DNA of 21,479 bases, taken from assembly GCA_964450755.1 (NCBI GenBank), contig CAYVDJ010000011.1:1-21479 (forward strand), in the 5' to 3' direction. This document shows, piece after piece, positions 7,971-15,404 of this stretch. A program made the position numbers and the translations under genes. The notes under the pieces were generated by a model that was not told the DNA's origin, did not search any database, and worked only from the letters and a program-made list of their open reading frames with translations. Positions within the stretch are counted from its first letter, which is position 1. Each line of letters begins with the position of its first letter. This DNA comes from JAADDG01 sp964450755. GTDB taxonomy: Bacteria; Campylobacterota; Campylobacteria; Campylobacterales; JAADDG01.

Positions 7971-8441
7971 ATGAAAGAGAGAAAAATTATTTCAGTTACC
8001 GTTCTGAACGAACACGGTGTGCTATCTCGGATCGCAGGACTTTTTGCCGGAAGAGGATACAATATCGAATCTCTTACAGTAGCACCTATACCCGATACCA
8101 ATTTCTCAAGATTTACCATTGTAACAAAGGGAAGTACAAGAGTATTGGAACAGATAGTAAAACAGCTTTATAAACTGATACCCACCTATAAAGTTATAGA
8201 CAACAAAGAGGTGGTGGAAAAAGAGATGGCTCTTGTCAAAATCCCTCTTGATATGAACCTAAGCGGACTGGATGCGCTTTTGCAAGGATATAACGGAACA
8301 GTGGCAAACAGCGGAGAAAACTATATAGTACTTTTGGTTGCGGATGATTCCAAAAGAATCAACAACTTTTTAAAAGCCATAAAAAAATACAATCCGATAG
8401 AGATCGTAAGAAGCGGCTCGGTTGCTTTGGAGATAGAATGA
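7971..8441 (+). CDS. ilvH: Acetolactate synthase, regulatory (small) subunit, 156 aa
   Basis: The N-terminal ACT domain (about 5-77) starts with ISVTVLNEHGVLSRIAGLF and contains GRGYNIESL, the usual signature of IlvH/IlvN, which binds valine at the dimer interface and gives feedback inhibition while stimulating the catalytic subunit. Residues 80-156 form the usual C-terminal small-subunit domain. Length is typical (about 155-165 aa). It starts two bases after ilvB ends and its TGA overlaps the ATG of lpxD (ATGA), so all three are translated from one message. Confidence 0.97.
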   Translation: MKERKIISVTVLNEHGVLSRIAGLFAGRGYNIESLTVAPIPDTNFSRFTIVTKGSTRVLEQIVKQLYKLIPTYKVIDNKEVVEKEMALVKIPLDMNLSGLDALLQGYNGTVANSGENYIVLLVADDSKRINNFLKAIKKYNPIEIVRSGSVALEIE

Positions 8442-9397
8442 GAATAAAAGAGCTTGTAAAAAAGCTTGATCTCATTTATGAGGGAGAGGATTTTGAAGCA
8501 AAAGGGATCTCCACTCTCAAAGATGCCTCAAAAGAAGAGATTAGTTTTTTGGAAAATCAAAAATACCTAAAATATCTGCAAAACACAAAAGCCGGAGCGG
8601 TTTTTGTAAAAAAAGAGTTTAAAGAGAAACTTCCAAAAAACTGCTTTGCGCTTATCAGCGAAAACCCTTATCTCTCTATGGCTTATGCAAGTAAATTTTT
8701 TGCAAAAAAATTGATAAGAGATAAAGAGTTTGAAACAAAAATCGGCAAAAACTGTATCATAGACAAAAAAGCCCATATCGGCGTAAACAGTGTTATAAAA
8801 GATGATACGACCATCTTCGCCGGAGCTTTTATAGGAGATAATGTAACTATCGGCAAAAACTGTATCATCTATCCAAATGTTACAATCTATAACGATACCG
8901 TTATAGGAGACAACTGTAAAATTCATGCCGGAACGGTTATAGGAAGTGACGGTTTTGGATATGCCCACACAAATGACGGAAAACATGTCAAAATATACCA
9001 TAACGGTAATGTTATCCTGGAAAATGATATAGAGATAGGAGCAAACAGCACAATTGACAGAGCGGTTTTTGGATCTACAATCATAAAAAGCGGAACAATC
9101 ATAGACAACCTTGTGCAAATAGCTCATAACGCCCAATTAAAAGAAAACTGTATCATAGTAGCCCAAACCGGGATATCCGGTTCGTCAAAACTCGGAAGAA
9201 ATGTGATCATGGGCGGTCAAAGTGCAACCGCCGGTCATCTTGAAATAGGAGATTTTGCAACAATAGCCGCAAGAGGCGGCGTTACAAAATCGATAAAAGG
9301 CGGTGAAGTTTACAGCGGCTTTCCGCTGATGAAACACAGAGACTGGTTAAGATTACAGGCTTTGCTGTCAAGAATATTAAAAAAGGAGAGTAAGTAA
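8438..9397 (+). CDS. lpxD: UDP-3-O-acylglucosamine N-acyltransferase (LpxD), 319 aa
   Basis: Cytoplasmic third-step enzyme of lipid A synthesis: adds a 3-hydroxyacyl chain from acyl carrier protein to the 2-amino group of UDP-3-O-acylglucosamine. The N-terminal uridine-binding domain (about 1-95) has the STLKDASKEEISFLEN stretch. A left-handed beta-helix of hexapeptide repeats fills about 100-290 (repeated I-G-x-N/D turns). H230 in QIAHNAQ is the catalytic base, equivalent to H239 of E. coli. A helical tail (KHRDWLRLQALLSR) is the carrier-protein-binding end. Overlaps ilvH by four bases. Its presence shows the organism makes lipid A and is Gram-negative. Confidence 0.97.
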   Translation: MRIKELVKKLDLIYEGEDFEAKGISTLKDASKEEISFLENQKYLKYLQNTKAGAVFVKKEFKEKLPKNCFALISENPYLSMAYASKFFAKKLIRDKEFETKIGKNCIIDKKAHIGVNSVIKDDTTIFAGAFIGDNVTIGKNCIIYPNVTIYNDTVIGDNCKIHAGTVIGSDGFGYAHTNDGKHVKIYHNGNVILENDIEIGANSTIDRAVFGSTIIKSGTIIDNLVQIAHNAQLKENCIIVAQTGISGSSKLGRNVIMGGQSATAGHLEIGDFATIAARGGVTKSIKGGEVYSGFPLMKHRDWLRLQALLSRILKKESK

Positions 9398-9398
9398 A

Positions 9399-9638
9399 AT
9401 GGGAAGTTCAAAAAATATAGTACTAAAAACTTTTCCTCTTGCAGGAACAAAAGAGGGAATCATATCAATATCACATCTTGAAGAGCCTTACGGTAAAAAA
9501 TCAAATCCGGTAGTAAGTATAGGCATATCTCTAAAAGGAGACACCAACACACCTGACTGGAAAGCCCATATACCTTATGAAAACCTGGATGATTTAATCG
9601 AAGCATTAAATGAAGCCAGAGAGAAATATTCAAAATAG
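9399..9638 (+). CDS. Conserved-looking small protein of unknown function, 79 aa
   Basis: Begins one base after the lpxD stop, with AAAGGAGAG lying inside the lpxD 3' end about eight bases upstream, so it is very likely a real, co-translated gene. The product is a soluble, mixed alpha/beta-looking protein: an N-terminal part with alternating hydrophobic residues (GIISISHL, PVVSIGISL), a central NTPDWKAHIPYE stretch and a C-terminal helix (LDDLIEALNEAREKYSK). No cysteines, signal peptide or known motif. I do not recognise the family. It is the last gene of the ilvB operon before an A/T-rich gap. Confidence 0.75.
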   Translation: MGSSKNIVLKTFPLAGTKEGIISISHLEEPYGKKSNPVVSIGISLKGDTNTPDWKAHIPYENLDDLIEALNEAREKYSK

Positions 9639-9684
9639 AAACTTTATATTACTTTTCTTATTAATTTAATAATTATATAACTTT

Positions 9685-9724
9685 CCTATACTATAATTAA
9701 CCATATAAACAATTATGGTATAGG
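9685..9724 (+). promoter_or_regulatory. Promoter region of the LVIVD/DUF4214 gene with inverted repeat
   Basis: A perfect TATAAT (9692-9697) sits 37 bases before the ATG at 9734. It lies between the arms of a 7-base inverted repeat, CCTATAC (9685-9691) and GTATAGG (9718-9724), with a smaller CCATA/TATGG repeat (9701-9705, 9714-9718) inside. The right arm runs into the Shine-Dalgarno sequence AGGGA. A regulator binding across the -10 box is conceivable, but A/T-rich palindromes are common by chance. Confidence 0.45.
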
Positions 9725-9733
9725 GATTATCAA

Positions 9734-10921
9734 ATGAAAAAACTGAAATTATTATTACTTCTTTTTATACTGACTTCTGCCTGTGCATTTGGTCAAAGTA
9801 AAATTTCTTTACAAAAAATCAACCATATAGAGGGAAATTTTAATGATATAACTGTGCGAGGAGACAGGTTATACACACTCGTTGATACCTCTTTGAAGAT
9901 TTACGATATAAATGATTCATCTTCTTTGAAATTTTTGGCAGGTTACGATACAAAACGAAAAGCAGAAAAAATCGCCGTTTATAAAGATTATGTCTATATT
10001 GCCGACACAGAAGGCGGAGCGCTGTTTTTAAGTGTCGCCGATATAAACGATATCTATGTAAAATTAAGCTATAACAGCAAAGAGCATCAAAATTACGGAG
10101 TTATTGTAAAAGAGGATATCTCCTATGAGGCTGACGGCACAAAAGGATTGAATATCGTAGATATTTCTGATCCGTACAATGCTTTTATCATCTCAACTTT
10201 TTCAAATCTCTCAGACGCAAGAGATATAGATATAAAGGACGACTATCTTTATATAGCCGACGGCAAAGAGGGACTGAAAATAGTAAATATCTCCGATATC
10301 AAAAATCCCTATCTGATAAAAGATTATGATACTTCCGGTTTTGCTTTTGATATAAAGATCAAAGATGATATTGCCTACATCGCCGATAAAAACTCTTTGG
10401 AAACGATAGATATCTCAAATCCTTTTGAGCCTTTCACTCTCCCAAACGACTATCAGGATGCAGCAGGTGCCAAAGGAGTGGATATCAAAGGTGATTATCT
10501 CTATTTGGCAAAAGGGGATAAGGGACTAGACATATTAAAGATAAAAATTCTTCTCAATGAAGCTACAAAAGAGGATATAGAACCTTTTGTCAAACTGCTA
10601 TACAGAAAAATACTAAACAGAGAAGCGGATAAAGAAGGAGCTGATTTTTGGACAAAGGCTTTGATAAAAGGAAATAAAAGCGTGGGTGATATAGCCATCT
10701 ACTTTTTCAATTCAAAAGAGTTTAGAGAAAGAAATCTAAATGATGAAGATTTTATAAAAACTGTTTATAAAACCCTGCTTGAAAGAGATGCCGATAAAAA
10801 CGGGTTGAATTTTTGGATCTCAAAACTCCAAAACAATACATCCCGTTTGGATATAGTAAAAGGATTTTTATATCAGGATGAATTTAAAAAAATCACCGCA
10901 AAGTATGGAATTGTTATATAA
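9734..10921 (+). CDS. Secreted LVIVD-repeat propeller protein with two C-terminal DUF4214 units, 395 aa
   Basis: An N-terminal signal peptide (KKLKLLLLLFILTSACAFG, cut likely before Q21) sends it out of the cytoplasm; the TSAC sequence is a poor lipobox, so type I cleavage is more likely. Residues 30-270 hold repeated blades of about 42 residues with the LVIVD pattern (YLYIADGKEGLKIVNISD at 171-188, similar units near 43, 85, 125, 211 and 254), predicting a beta-propeller. Residues 285-330 and 340-384 are two DUF4214 units, each with R-x-A-D-x-x-G-x-x-F-W (READKEGADFW, RDADKNGLNFW). DUF4214 is common on large surface or extracellular proteins. It stands alone, with its own promoter, and is the last rightward gene. 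Function unknown; surface adhesion or binding is a guess. Confidence 0.85.
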   Translation: MKKLKLLLLLFILTSACAFGQSKISLQKINHIEGNFNDITVRGDRLYTLVDTSLKIYDINDSSSLKFLAGYDTKRKAEKIAVYKDYVYIADTEGGALFLSVADINDIYVKLSYNSKEHQNYGVIVKEDISYEADGTKGLNIVDISDPYNAFIISTFSNLSDARDIDIKDDYLYIADGKEGLKIVNISDIKNPYLIKDYDTSGFAFDIKIKDDIAYIADKNSLETIDISNPFEPFTLPNDYQDAAGAKGVDIKGDYLYLAKGDKGLDILKIKILLNEATKEDIEPFVKLLYRKILNREADKEGADFWTKALIKGNKSVGDIAIYFFNSKEFRERNLNDEDFIKTVYKTLLERDADKNGLNFWISKLQNNTSRLDIVKGFLYQDEFKKITAKYGIVI

Positions 10922-11009
10922 AGGGTACCTCTAGAAAAAATCCAACACCACCACACATGGCACACCTGCGGCAGTAAATGTCTTTTGACTTTTGTTTTGT
11001 ATATCATTT
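10922..11009. other. Convergent intergenic spacer
   Basis: This 88-base gap separates the rightward and leftward halves of the window. It is richer in C/A than its surroundings. I see no strong GC-rich stem followed by a T-run for either direction; the best palindrome (GTCTTTTGAC near 10979-10988) has only a 3-base stem. Confidence 0.6.
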
Positions 11010-12329
11010 TCACAATTTCATGAGAGTTCTCTGTATCCCTTCACTAAAAGTCGGATGGGCAAAAACCGTTTTTAAAAAACTTTCTTTATCCAATTCAGCA
11101 TTTATTGCAGTATTGACGATACCTATCAACTCTTCTGCAAACGGAGAAAATATTTCCGCTCCTGTTATAAAATCCTCATCATCAGCATAAATTATTATTA
11201 CACCCTCTTTGGCATCATAACTTTGTGAAAGAGTAAGTGAAGATAATCTAAAAACAGAATTTTTTGAGCTGTTTTCTATATCTCCCACATTGGCATAAGA
11301 AAGAGGTAATGTATAGATAAATTTGGGAATATTGTAAAGATTTAATTTTGATACTTTTCCATAACATATTTTTTGCACAACATTCAAAACTTCGGCTCTC
11401 GCCGCATGAGCCAACTGTAATTTTCCATTACAATCTCCTATTGCATAATGGTTTTTCAAAGATGTTTCAAAATAATCATCCGTAACGATACCCTTATCTT
11501 CGACTTTTATCAAATCTGTTTTTATGACATCTTTACAGGCTCTTCTCCCTGTCGCCACAAAAAGCATATCATACTCCATCACTCCTTTATCCGTTACGAT
11601 ACGAACTCCTTTTTCATGCTCTTTTGCTTCCAAAACAGATGTTTTGTTTTTAAGAACAATTTTCATCTGCAACAGCTTTTTTTCCAGAGCGGAATTTATC
11701 CTCTCATCAGCTTTTTTCAAGAGTTTTTCACCTCTATATATCAAAGTGGTTTCTACTCCGCTAATGGCAAAAAAAGTTGCAAATTCAAGTCCGATAGCAC
11801 CATTTCCGTATATAGCTATATTTTTTGGAAAATTTTTAAGTCTCAATGCGTCATCACTTGTTATAATATTTTCTCCGTTATACTCTATCCCTTCAGGTAT
11901 AAACGCATACGATCCGGTTCCTATCACTACCGTATCAGCTTCTATCAGAAAATCTTTTGTTTCCACTTTTCCCCTGTCTGTTAAAAAACCTTTCCCTTCC
12001 ACAATATTGACATTGGCATTTTCAAGTTGCTTTCTTACAGCTGTTGAAGCATTTGACAAGATAAGATCCAACTCTTCTTGAGCTGCTTTTAGATCTAAAT
12101 TCTCTTTTTTTGTTTTAAAAGCAGGATTTTTTATCTCAAAAACGGTTTTTGAAAGATGTAGAAGATGTTTGGAGGGAATACAACCATTATGCAAACATGT
12201 TCCTCCAAGATGATTAAGATTTTGTTCAACCAAAACCACATTTTTACCATTACGGGAAGCTGTAACGGCACCTGCATAATTTAATCCCCCGCCGATAAAA
12301 ACAATATCACATTTTATTCTTTCACCCAT
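11010..12329 (-). CDS. lpd: Dihydrolipoamide dehydrogenase (E3), 439 aa
   Basis: FAD/NAD disulfide oxidoreductase that reoxidises dihydrolipoyl groups on E2, giving NADH. The redox pair is C45/C50 in GGTCLHNGCIPSK. The NAD-binding fingerprint is YGNGAIGLE (about 174-182), the second flavin segment is NHYAIGDCNGK, and the C-terminal active site has H425 and E430 in HPTFSEGIQ, as in classical E3. The N-terminal FAD motif reads GGGLNYAG (13-20), so Tyr18 occupies the position of the third conserved glycine of GxGxxG, which is unusual. Length is a little under the typical 460-475. Its ATG overlaps the E2 stop by eight bases and it is the last gene of the operon. The CxxxxC family also includes mercuric and glutathione reductases, but context makes E3 by far the best reading. 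Confidence 0.93.
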   Translation of the reverse strand: MGERIKCDIVFIGGGLNYAGAVTASRNGKNVVLVEQNLNHLGGTCLHNGCIPSKHLLHLSKTVFEIKNPAFKTKKENLDLKAAQEELDLILSNASTAVRKQLENANVNIVEGKGFLTDRGKVETKDFLIEADTVVIGTGSYAFIPEGIEYNGENIITSDDALRLKNFPKNIAIYGNGAIGLEFATFFAISGVETTLIYRGEKLLKKADERINSALEKKLLQMKIVLKNKTSVLEAKEHEKGVRIVTDKGVMEYDMLFVATGRRACKDVIKTDLIKVEDKGIVTDDYFETSLKNHYAIGDCNGKLQLAHAARAEVLNVVQKICYGKVSKLNLYNIPKFIYTLPLSYANVGDIENSSKNSVFRLSSLTLSQSYDAKEGVIIIYADDEDFITGAEIFSPFAEELIGIVNTAINAELDKESFLKTVFAHPTFSEGIQRTLMKL

Positions 12330-13479
12330 TTTTACATCTCCGTTTCATCTCTTTTACAAACAAAGCTGCCTCTTTACCGTTTAAAATCCTGTGATCAAAA
12401 CTGAAAACAACAGAAATCTTTCCTTCATTTAAAGATCCGAAAGCTGCAATACCACTGTCATTTTTGTTAATTATGGCATCAAAAGCTTTTATATTATACA
12501 TCCCAAGATTACTTATACCAAAAGTAGAACCGTTTAAATCCTCTGGCATATAGTCTTTTTGTTTAATTTCCCTCACCCAGTTGTCTATCTCTTCCAGACT
12601 GAGAAGATTTGCATTTTTTATCACAACCATATACAGTTCTTCACCTCTTGAAACAGCTACACTGACAGAAGAGTTGGGATAGATATAAAAACCATCTTCT
12701 TTCAAAAGTGCTCTCGTTTGGGGATGATTTTGCATAGAATCGGCTGTTATCTTTATCAAAATGGAGGTAAGTTTAAAATTACTGTCTAAAAATCTGGAAA
12801 GATCAAGCGTTTCATATATATGATAAACAGGCTTTTTTATACTCTCCTGCAGTGTTTTTAAAATACCTTTTCTATTTGAAGAGAGTTTTTTTACTGCAGG
12901 AACAGAAAATTTTGATATATATTCTTTTACTTCCGTACTGTTTATTTTATGGTCAAGAGTGAAATTTTCCGTTTTTAACAGATATCCTTTAAAAAGTTTC
13001 AAAGCTTTTGGAGTAAAATACCTTTTTAACACTACTTGTTTGATATCTTCAAGATGGGCAGGTTTTGGAAGTTTATTCTCTTTTTGTAAATTTTCTATAT
13101 CCAAATCCAAATCTCTGGCAGTCTTTTTGGCAGCTGCAGAGGCAATCCCCCGTAATTTTATCTTTTTATCGGATGAATTTTTTTCAACCGTTTTAACTCT
13201 TTTTTTTTCAATCGGTTTTTCATAATTTTTAATATTTTCAGTTTCAGTCTCTATAACAGCTATTGTTTTACCGATATCGATATTTTCACCCTCTTTTGAA
13301 AATAATTTTTTTACCACTCCGCTCTTAAAAGTCTGAACTTCCATTATCGCTTTATCAGATTCCACATCCGCAATCACATCTCCCTTTTTTACACTCTGCC
13401 CCTCTTTTACATGCCATTTTATCAGTTTTCCACTCTCCATTGTATCAGAAAGTACAGGCATCTTTATCTCATAATCCAT
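12322..13479 (-). CDS. pdhC: Dihydrolipoamide acetyltransferase (PDH E2), 385 aa, with atypical catalytic motif
   Basis: Core of the pyruvate dehydrogenase complex: carries acetyl groups on lipoyl-lysine and passes them to CoA. The lipoyl domain (1-80) has ESDKAIMEV with K43 as the lipoylation site. A charged linker follows, then a peripheral-subunit-binding-like segment (111-150, IASAAAKKTARDLDLD to LEDIKQVV) and a second similar segment (155-189, TPKALKLF to NSTEVKEYI). The catalytic domain (195-385) is rather short but has the STFGISNLGM strand (318-327) and DHRILNG (362-368). H363 is the catalytic histidine, whereas N367 replaces the usual aspartate of the HRxxDG motif. Overlaps E1-beta by 11 bases and E3 by 8. 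The 2-oxoacid specificity follows from the E1 subunits. Confidence 0.9.
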   Translation of the reverse strand: MDYEIKMPVLSDTMESGKLIKWHVKEGQSVKKGDVIADVESDKAIMEVQTFKSGVVKKLFSKEGENIDIGKTIAVIETETENIKNYEKPIEKKRVKTVEKNSSDKKIKLRGIASAAAKKTARDLDLDIENLQKENKLPKPAHLEDIKQVVLKRYFTPKALKLFKGYLLKTENFTLDHKINSTEVKEYISKFSVPAVKKLSSNRKGILKTLQESIKKPVYHIYETLDLSRFLDSNFKLTSILIKITADSMQNHPQTRALLKEDGFYIYPNSSVSVAVSRGEELYMVVIKNANLLSLEEIDNWVREIKQKDYMPEDLNGSTFGISNLGMYNIKAFDAIINKNDSGIAAFGSLNEGKISVVFSFDHRILNGKEAALFVKEMKRRCKNG

Positions 13480-14446
13480 TTTCTTTTCCCCATGAAATTA
13501 TCTTTTTGGCTATTTTTTCAGATGTGGGAATGGATGCAAGTTCAAGTTTTCTATTGTAAGGAACAGGAACATCTTCGCCCCCTATTCTAAGAATCGGTGC
13601 ATCAAGTTCATAAAAAAGCTCTTCTGCGATTCTTGCCGAAAGTTCTGCCGCATATCCTCCCGTCTTATGATCCTCTTCAATAAGAACAACCCTTTTTGTT
13701 TTTTTTACAGATTTTGATACGGTTGGCATATCAACAGGTCTGAGAGAATTTAGGTCTATCAGCTCACAATCAACATCCAAAGACTCTTCTATAACCCTTA
13801 TAGCCTCTGCACTCTCTTTGACCATTTTCAAATAGCTGATAATTGTTATATCCTTACCCTCTTTGATAATTGATGCTTTGAAAGGATCTATTTCATTTTC
13901 AAAATCAACATCCCCTTTTTCATTATATAAAAGTTCATGTTCCAAAAATATTACAGGATCATTCAAAAAAATAGCTTTTTTCAAAGCATGATAGGCATAA
14001 TTGGGATTTGAAGCAGCAAATACGATAAGCCCCGGAATGGAGGCATATAGAGTTTCATAACTTTCACTGTGCTGTGCTGCCAACTGTCTGCTCACTCCTC
14101 CCGGCATTCTGACGGTCAAAGGAACAGCAAGTTTTCCTCCACTCATATATCTTAGTTTTGCGGCATGGTTTATGATCTGATCCATAGCCAAAAGAGAAAA
14201 ATTGACCGTCATAATTTCAGCTACGGGTCTTAAACCTCCTATCGCCATTCCGATAGCATTTCCGACTATTGAAAGCTCCGCTATCGGTGTATCTATCACC
14301 CTTTTGGAACCGTATTTTGCATACAAAGATTCACTTACTCTGTAACTGCCCCCATATCTTCCTACATCTTCTCCCAGTATTACAACACTTTGATCATCCC
14401 TCATAGCTTCATCGATAGCTCTGTTTAATGCTTCACGATATAACAT
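13469..14446 (-). CDS. pdhB: Pyruvate dehydrogenase E1 component, beta subunit, 325 aa
   Basis: Partner of E1-alpha in the thiamine-diphosphate-dependent decarboxylation of pyruvate and reductive acetylation of the lipoyl group. The protein from MLYREALNRAIDEAMRDD matches the usual N-terminus of E1-beta and its 325 residues match the family length. E57 in IDTPIAE is the cofactor-activating glutamate, H126 in AAQHSE lies in the active-site channel, and LNSLRPVDMPT plus RIGGEDVPVPY are typical C-terminal motifs. The reading frame is open further upstream to 14521, but that would intrude 89 bases into E1-alpha. The ATG at 14446 has AAGGAA seven bases upstream and gives a 14-base overlap, so it is chosen. 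Related acetoin or branched-chain oxoacid dehydrogenases cannot be fully excluded without comparison. Confidence 0.93.
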   Translation of the reverse strand: MLYREALNRAIDEAMRDDQSVVILGEDVGRYGGSYRVSESLYAKYGSKRVIDTPIAELSIVGNAIGMAIGGLRPVAEIMTVNFSLLAMDQIINHAAKLRYMSGGKLAVPLTVRMPGGVSRQLAAQHSESYETLYASIPGLIVFAASNPNYAYHALKKAIFLNDPVIFLEHELLYNEKGDVDFENEIDPFKASIIKEGKDITIISYLKMVKESAEAIRVIEESLDVDCELIDLNSLRPVDMPTVSKSVKKTKRVVLIEEDHKTGGYAAELSARIAEELFYELDAPILRIGGEDVPVPYNRKLELASIPTSEKIAKKIISWGKENGL

Positions 14447-15404
14447 TTGCACATTCCTTACAAAACAGTCCTTCATACAGTTCTGCGATATCCGGCTCTT
14501 GTGCTTTTGAAGCAAAATCAACCGCTTCTTCTATCTCTTTTTGTACCTTTTTATCAGTTTCCTCAAAAAACTCCGATTCCACAAGATTCTCTCTCAAAGC
14601 CTTTTTTTTAAGATTTTCTATTGGATCTCTTGATTTGAATATTTCAACCTCTTCAACCGATCTGTATTTTGCATTATCACTCATAGAATGTCCTTCATAT
14701 CTGAAACACTCCGCCTCTATAAAATATGGTCCCAAAGAGTTTTCTATATAATTTTTTGCCTTTGTTGTCTCTTCATAAACCTCACATACATCCATTCCAT
14801 CTATTCTCACAGAAGGCATATAGTTTTTTACTTTGTTATAAAGTTCGGTAAAAGGACTGACCCATGAGATATGGGTTCCTATTGCATAATAATTATTTTC
14901 AAGAAAAAAAACAACAGGAAGTTTCCATGCAGAAGCTATATTAACAGATTCAAAAAATGCTCCACTGTTTGAGGCACCATCACCAAATATGGTAAAAACA
15001 CCTGCATTTTCTCCCTGAATCTTTCTTGCATATGCACATCCAACGGCTATGGGTAAATGTCCTCCTACGATAGCATCCCCTCCGTAAAAATTCAGTTTTG
15101 GTTCAAAAAGATGCATGGAACCGCCTCTTCCTTTGCTGATTCCTTCTCTTTTTCCAAAAAGTTCTGCCATTATAAGTTTAGGATCCATACCTCTTGCAAT
15201 AGCCAATACATGTTCACGATAATGTGTAAAAACATCTCCTTTTGCAAAAGCTTTCATACTTCCGACACTTACTGCTTCCTGACCTATATCAAGATGTAAA
15301 AAGCCGGAAATATTCCCTTTCATATATTCTTCCTTTGCAGCTAACTCAAATTCACGCCCAAGTTTCATCAAATAATAAAACTCTTTTACTCTTGCACTAT
15401 TCAT
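14433..15404 (-). CDS. pdhA: Pyruvate dehydrogenase E1 component, alpha subunit, 323 aa
   Basis: Binds thiamine diphosphate and, with E1-beta, decarboxylates pyruvate. Residues from the chosen start: HLDIGQEA (37-44), HYREH (61-65), the thiamine-diphosphate motif GDGASNSG (141-148) closing with the asparagines 170/171, and the phosphorylation-loop-like YEGHSMSDNAKYR (236-248), all typical of PDH/BCKDH-type E1-alpha. The frame stays open to a TTG at 15431, but the ATG at 15404 gives the usual N-terminus (short helix then LMKLGREFE) and only an eight-base overlap with the AhpD-like gene. Shine-Dalgarno complementarity is weak (GAAGAG), suggesting coupling to the upstream gene. Overlaps pdhB by 14 bases. 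Confidence 0.93.
   Translation of the reverse strand: MNSARVKEFYYLMKLGREFELAAKEEYMKGNISGFLHLDIGQEAVSVGSMKAFAKGDVFTHYREHVLAIARGMDPKLIMAELFGKREGISKGRGGSMHLFEPKLNFYGGDAIVGGHLPIAVGCAYARKIQGENAGVFTIFGDGASNSGAFFESVNIASAWKLPVVFFLENNYYAIGTHISWVSPFTELYNKVKNYMPSVRIDGMDVCEVYEETTKAKNYIENSLGPYFIEAECFRYEGHSMSDNAKYRSVEEVEIFKSRDPIENLKKKALRENLVESEFFEETDKKVQKEIEEAVDFASKAQEPDIAELYEGLFCKECANVIS
14454..14459 (-). promoter_or_regulatory. Ribosome binding site deciding the pdhB start
   Basis: AAGGAA within the last codons of pdhA is seven bases from the ATG at 14446. It supports this start over the longer in-frame reading beginning at 14521. Confidence 0.6.

Noticed and set aside
9773..9784. Lipobox (TSAC) in the propeller protein
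   Set aside because: Threonine at the -3 place is not typical and a good type I site (AFG before Q21) follows, so lipidation is not claimed.
10924..10935. Abutting GGTACC and TCTAGA sites that look like a cloning linker
   Set aside because: Twelve bases are too few to infer a vector junction; the flanking coding sequence ends naturally and no other vector sequence is visible.
10922..11009. Bidirectional terminator between the convergent operons
   Set aside because: Expected by position, but no stem longer than about four pairs followed by a T-run was found.
11524..12081. 185-codon open frame antisense to lpd
   Set aside because: Entirely within lpd; Ser/Phe-rich composition is what the reverse strand of this A/T-rich code gives. 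No ribosome site.
14447..14521. Longer N-terminus for pdhB
   Set aside because: Would extend 25 residues into pdhA without family similarity; the ATG at 14446 has a good ribosome site and normal length.
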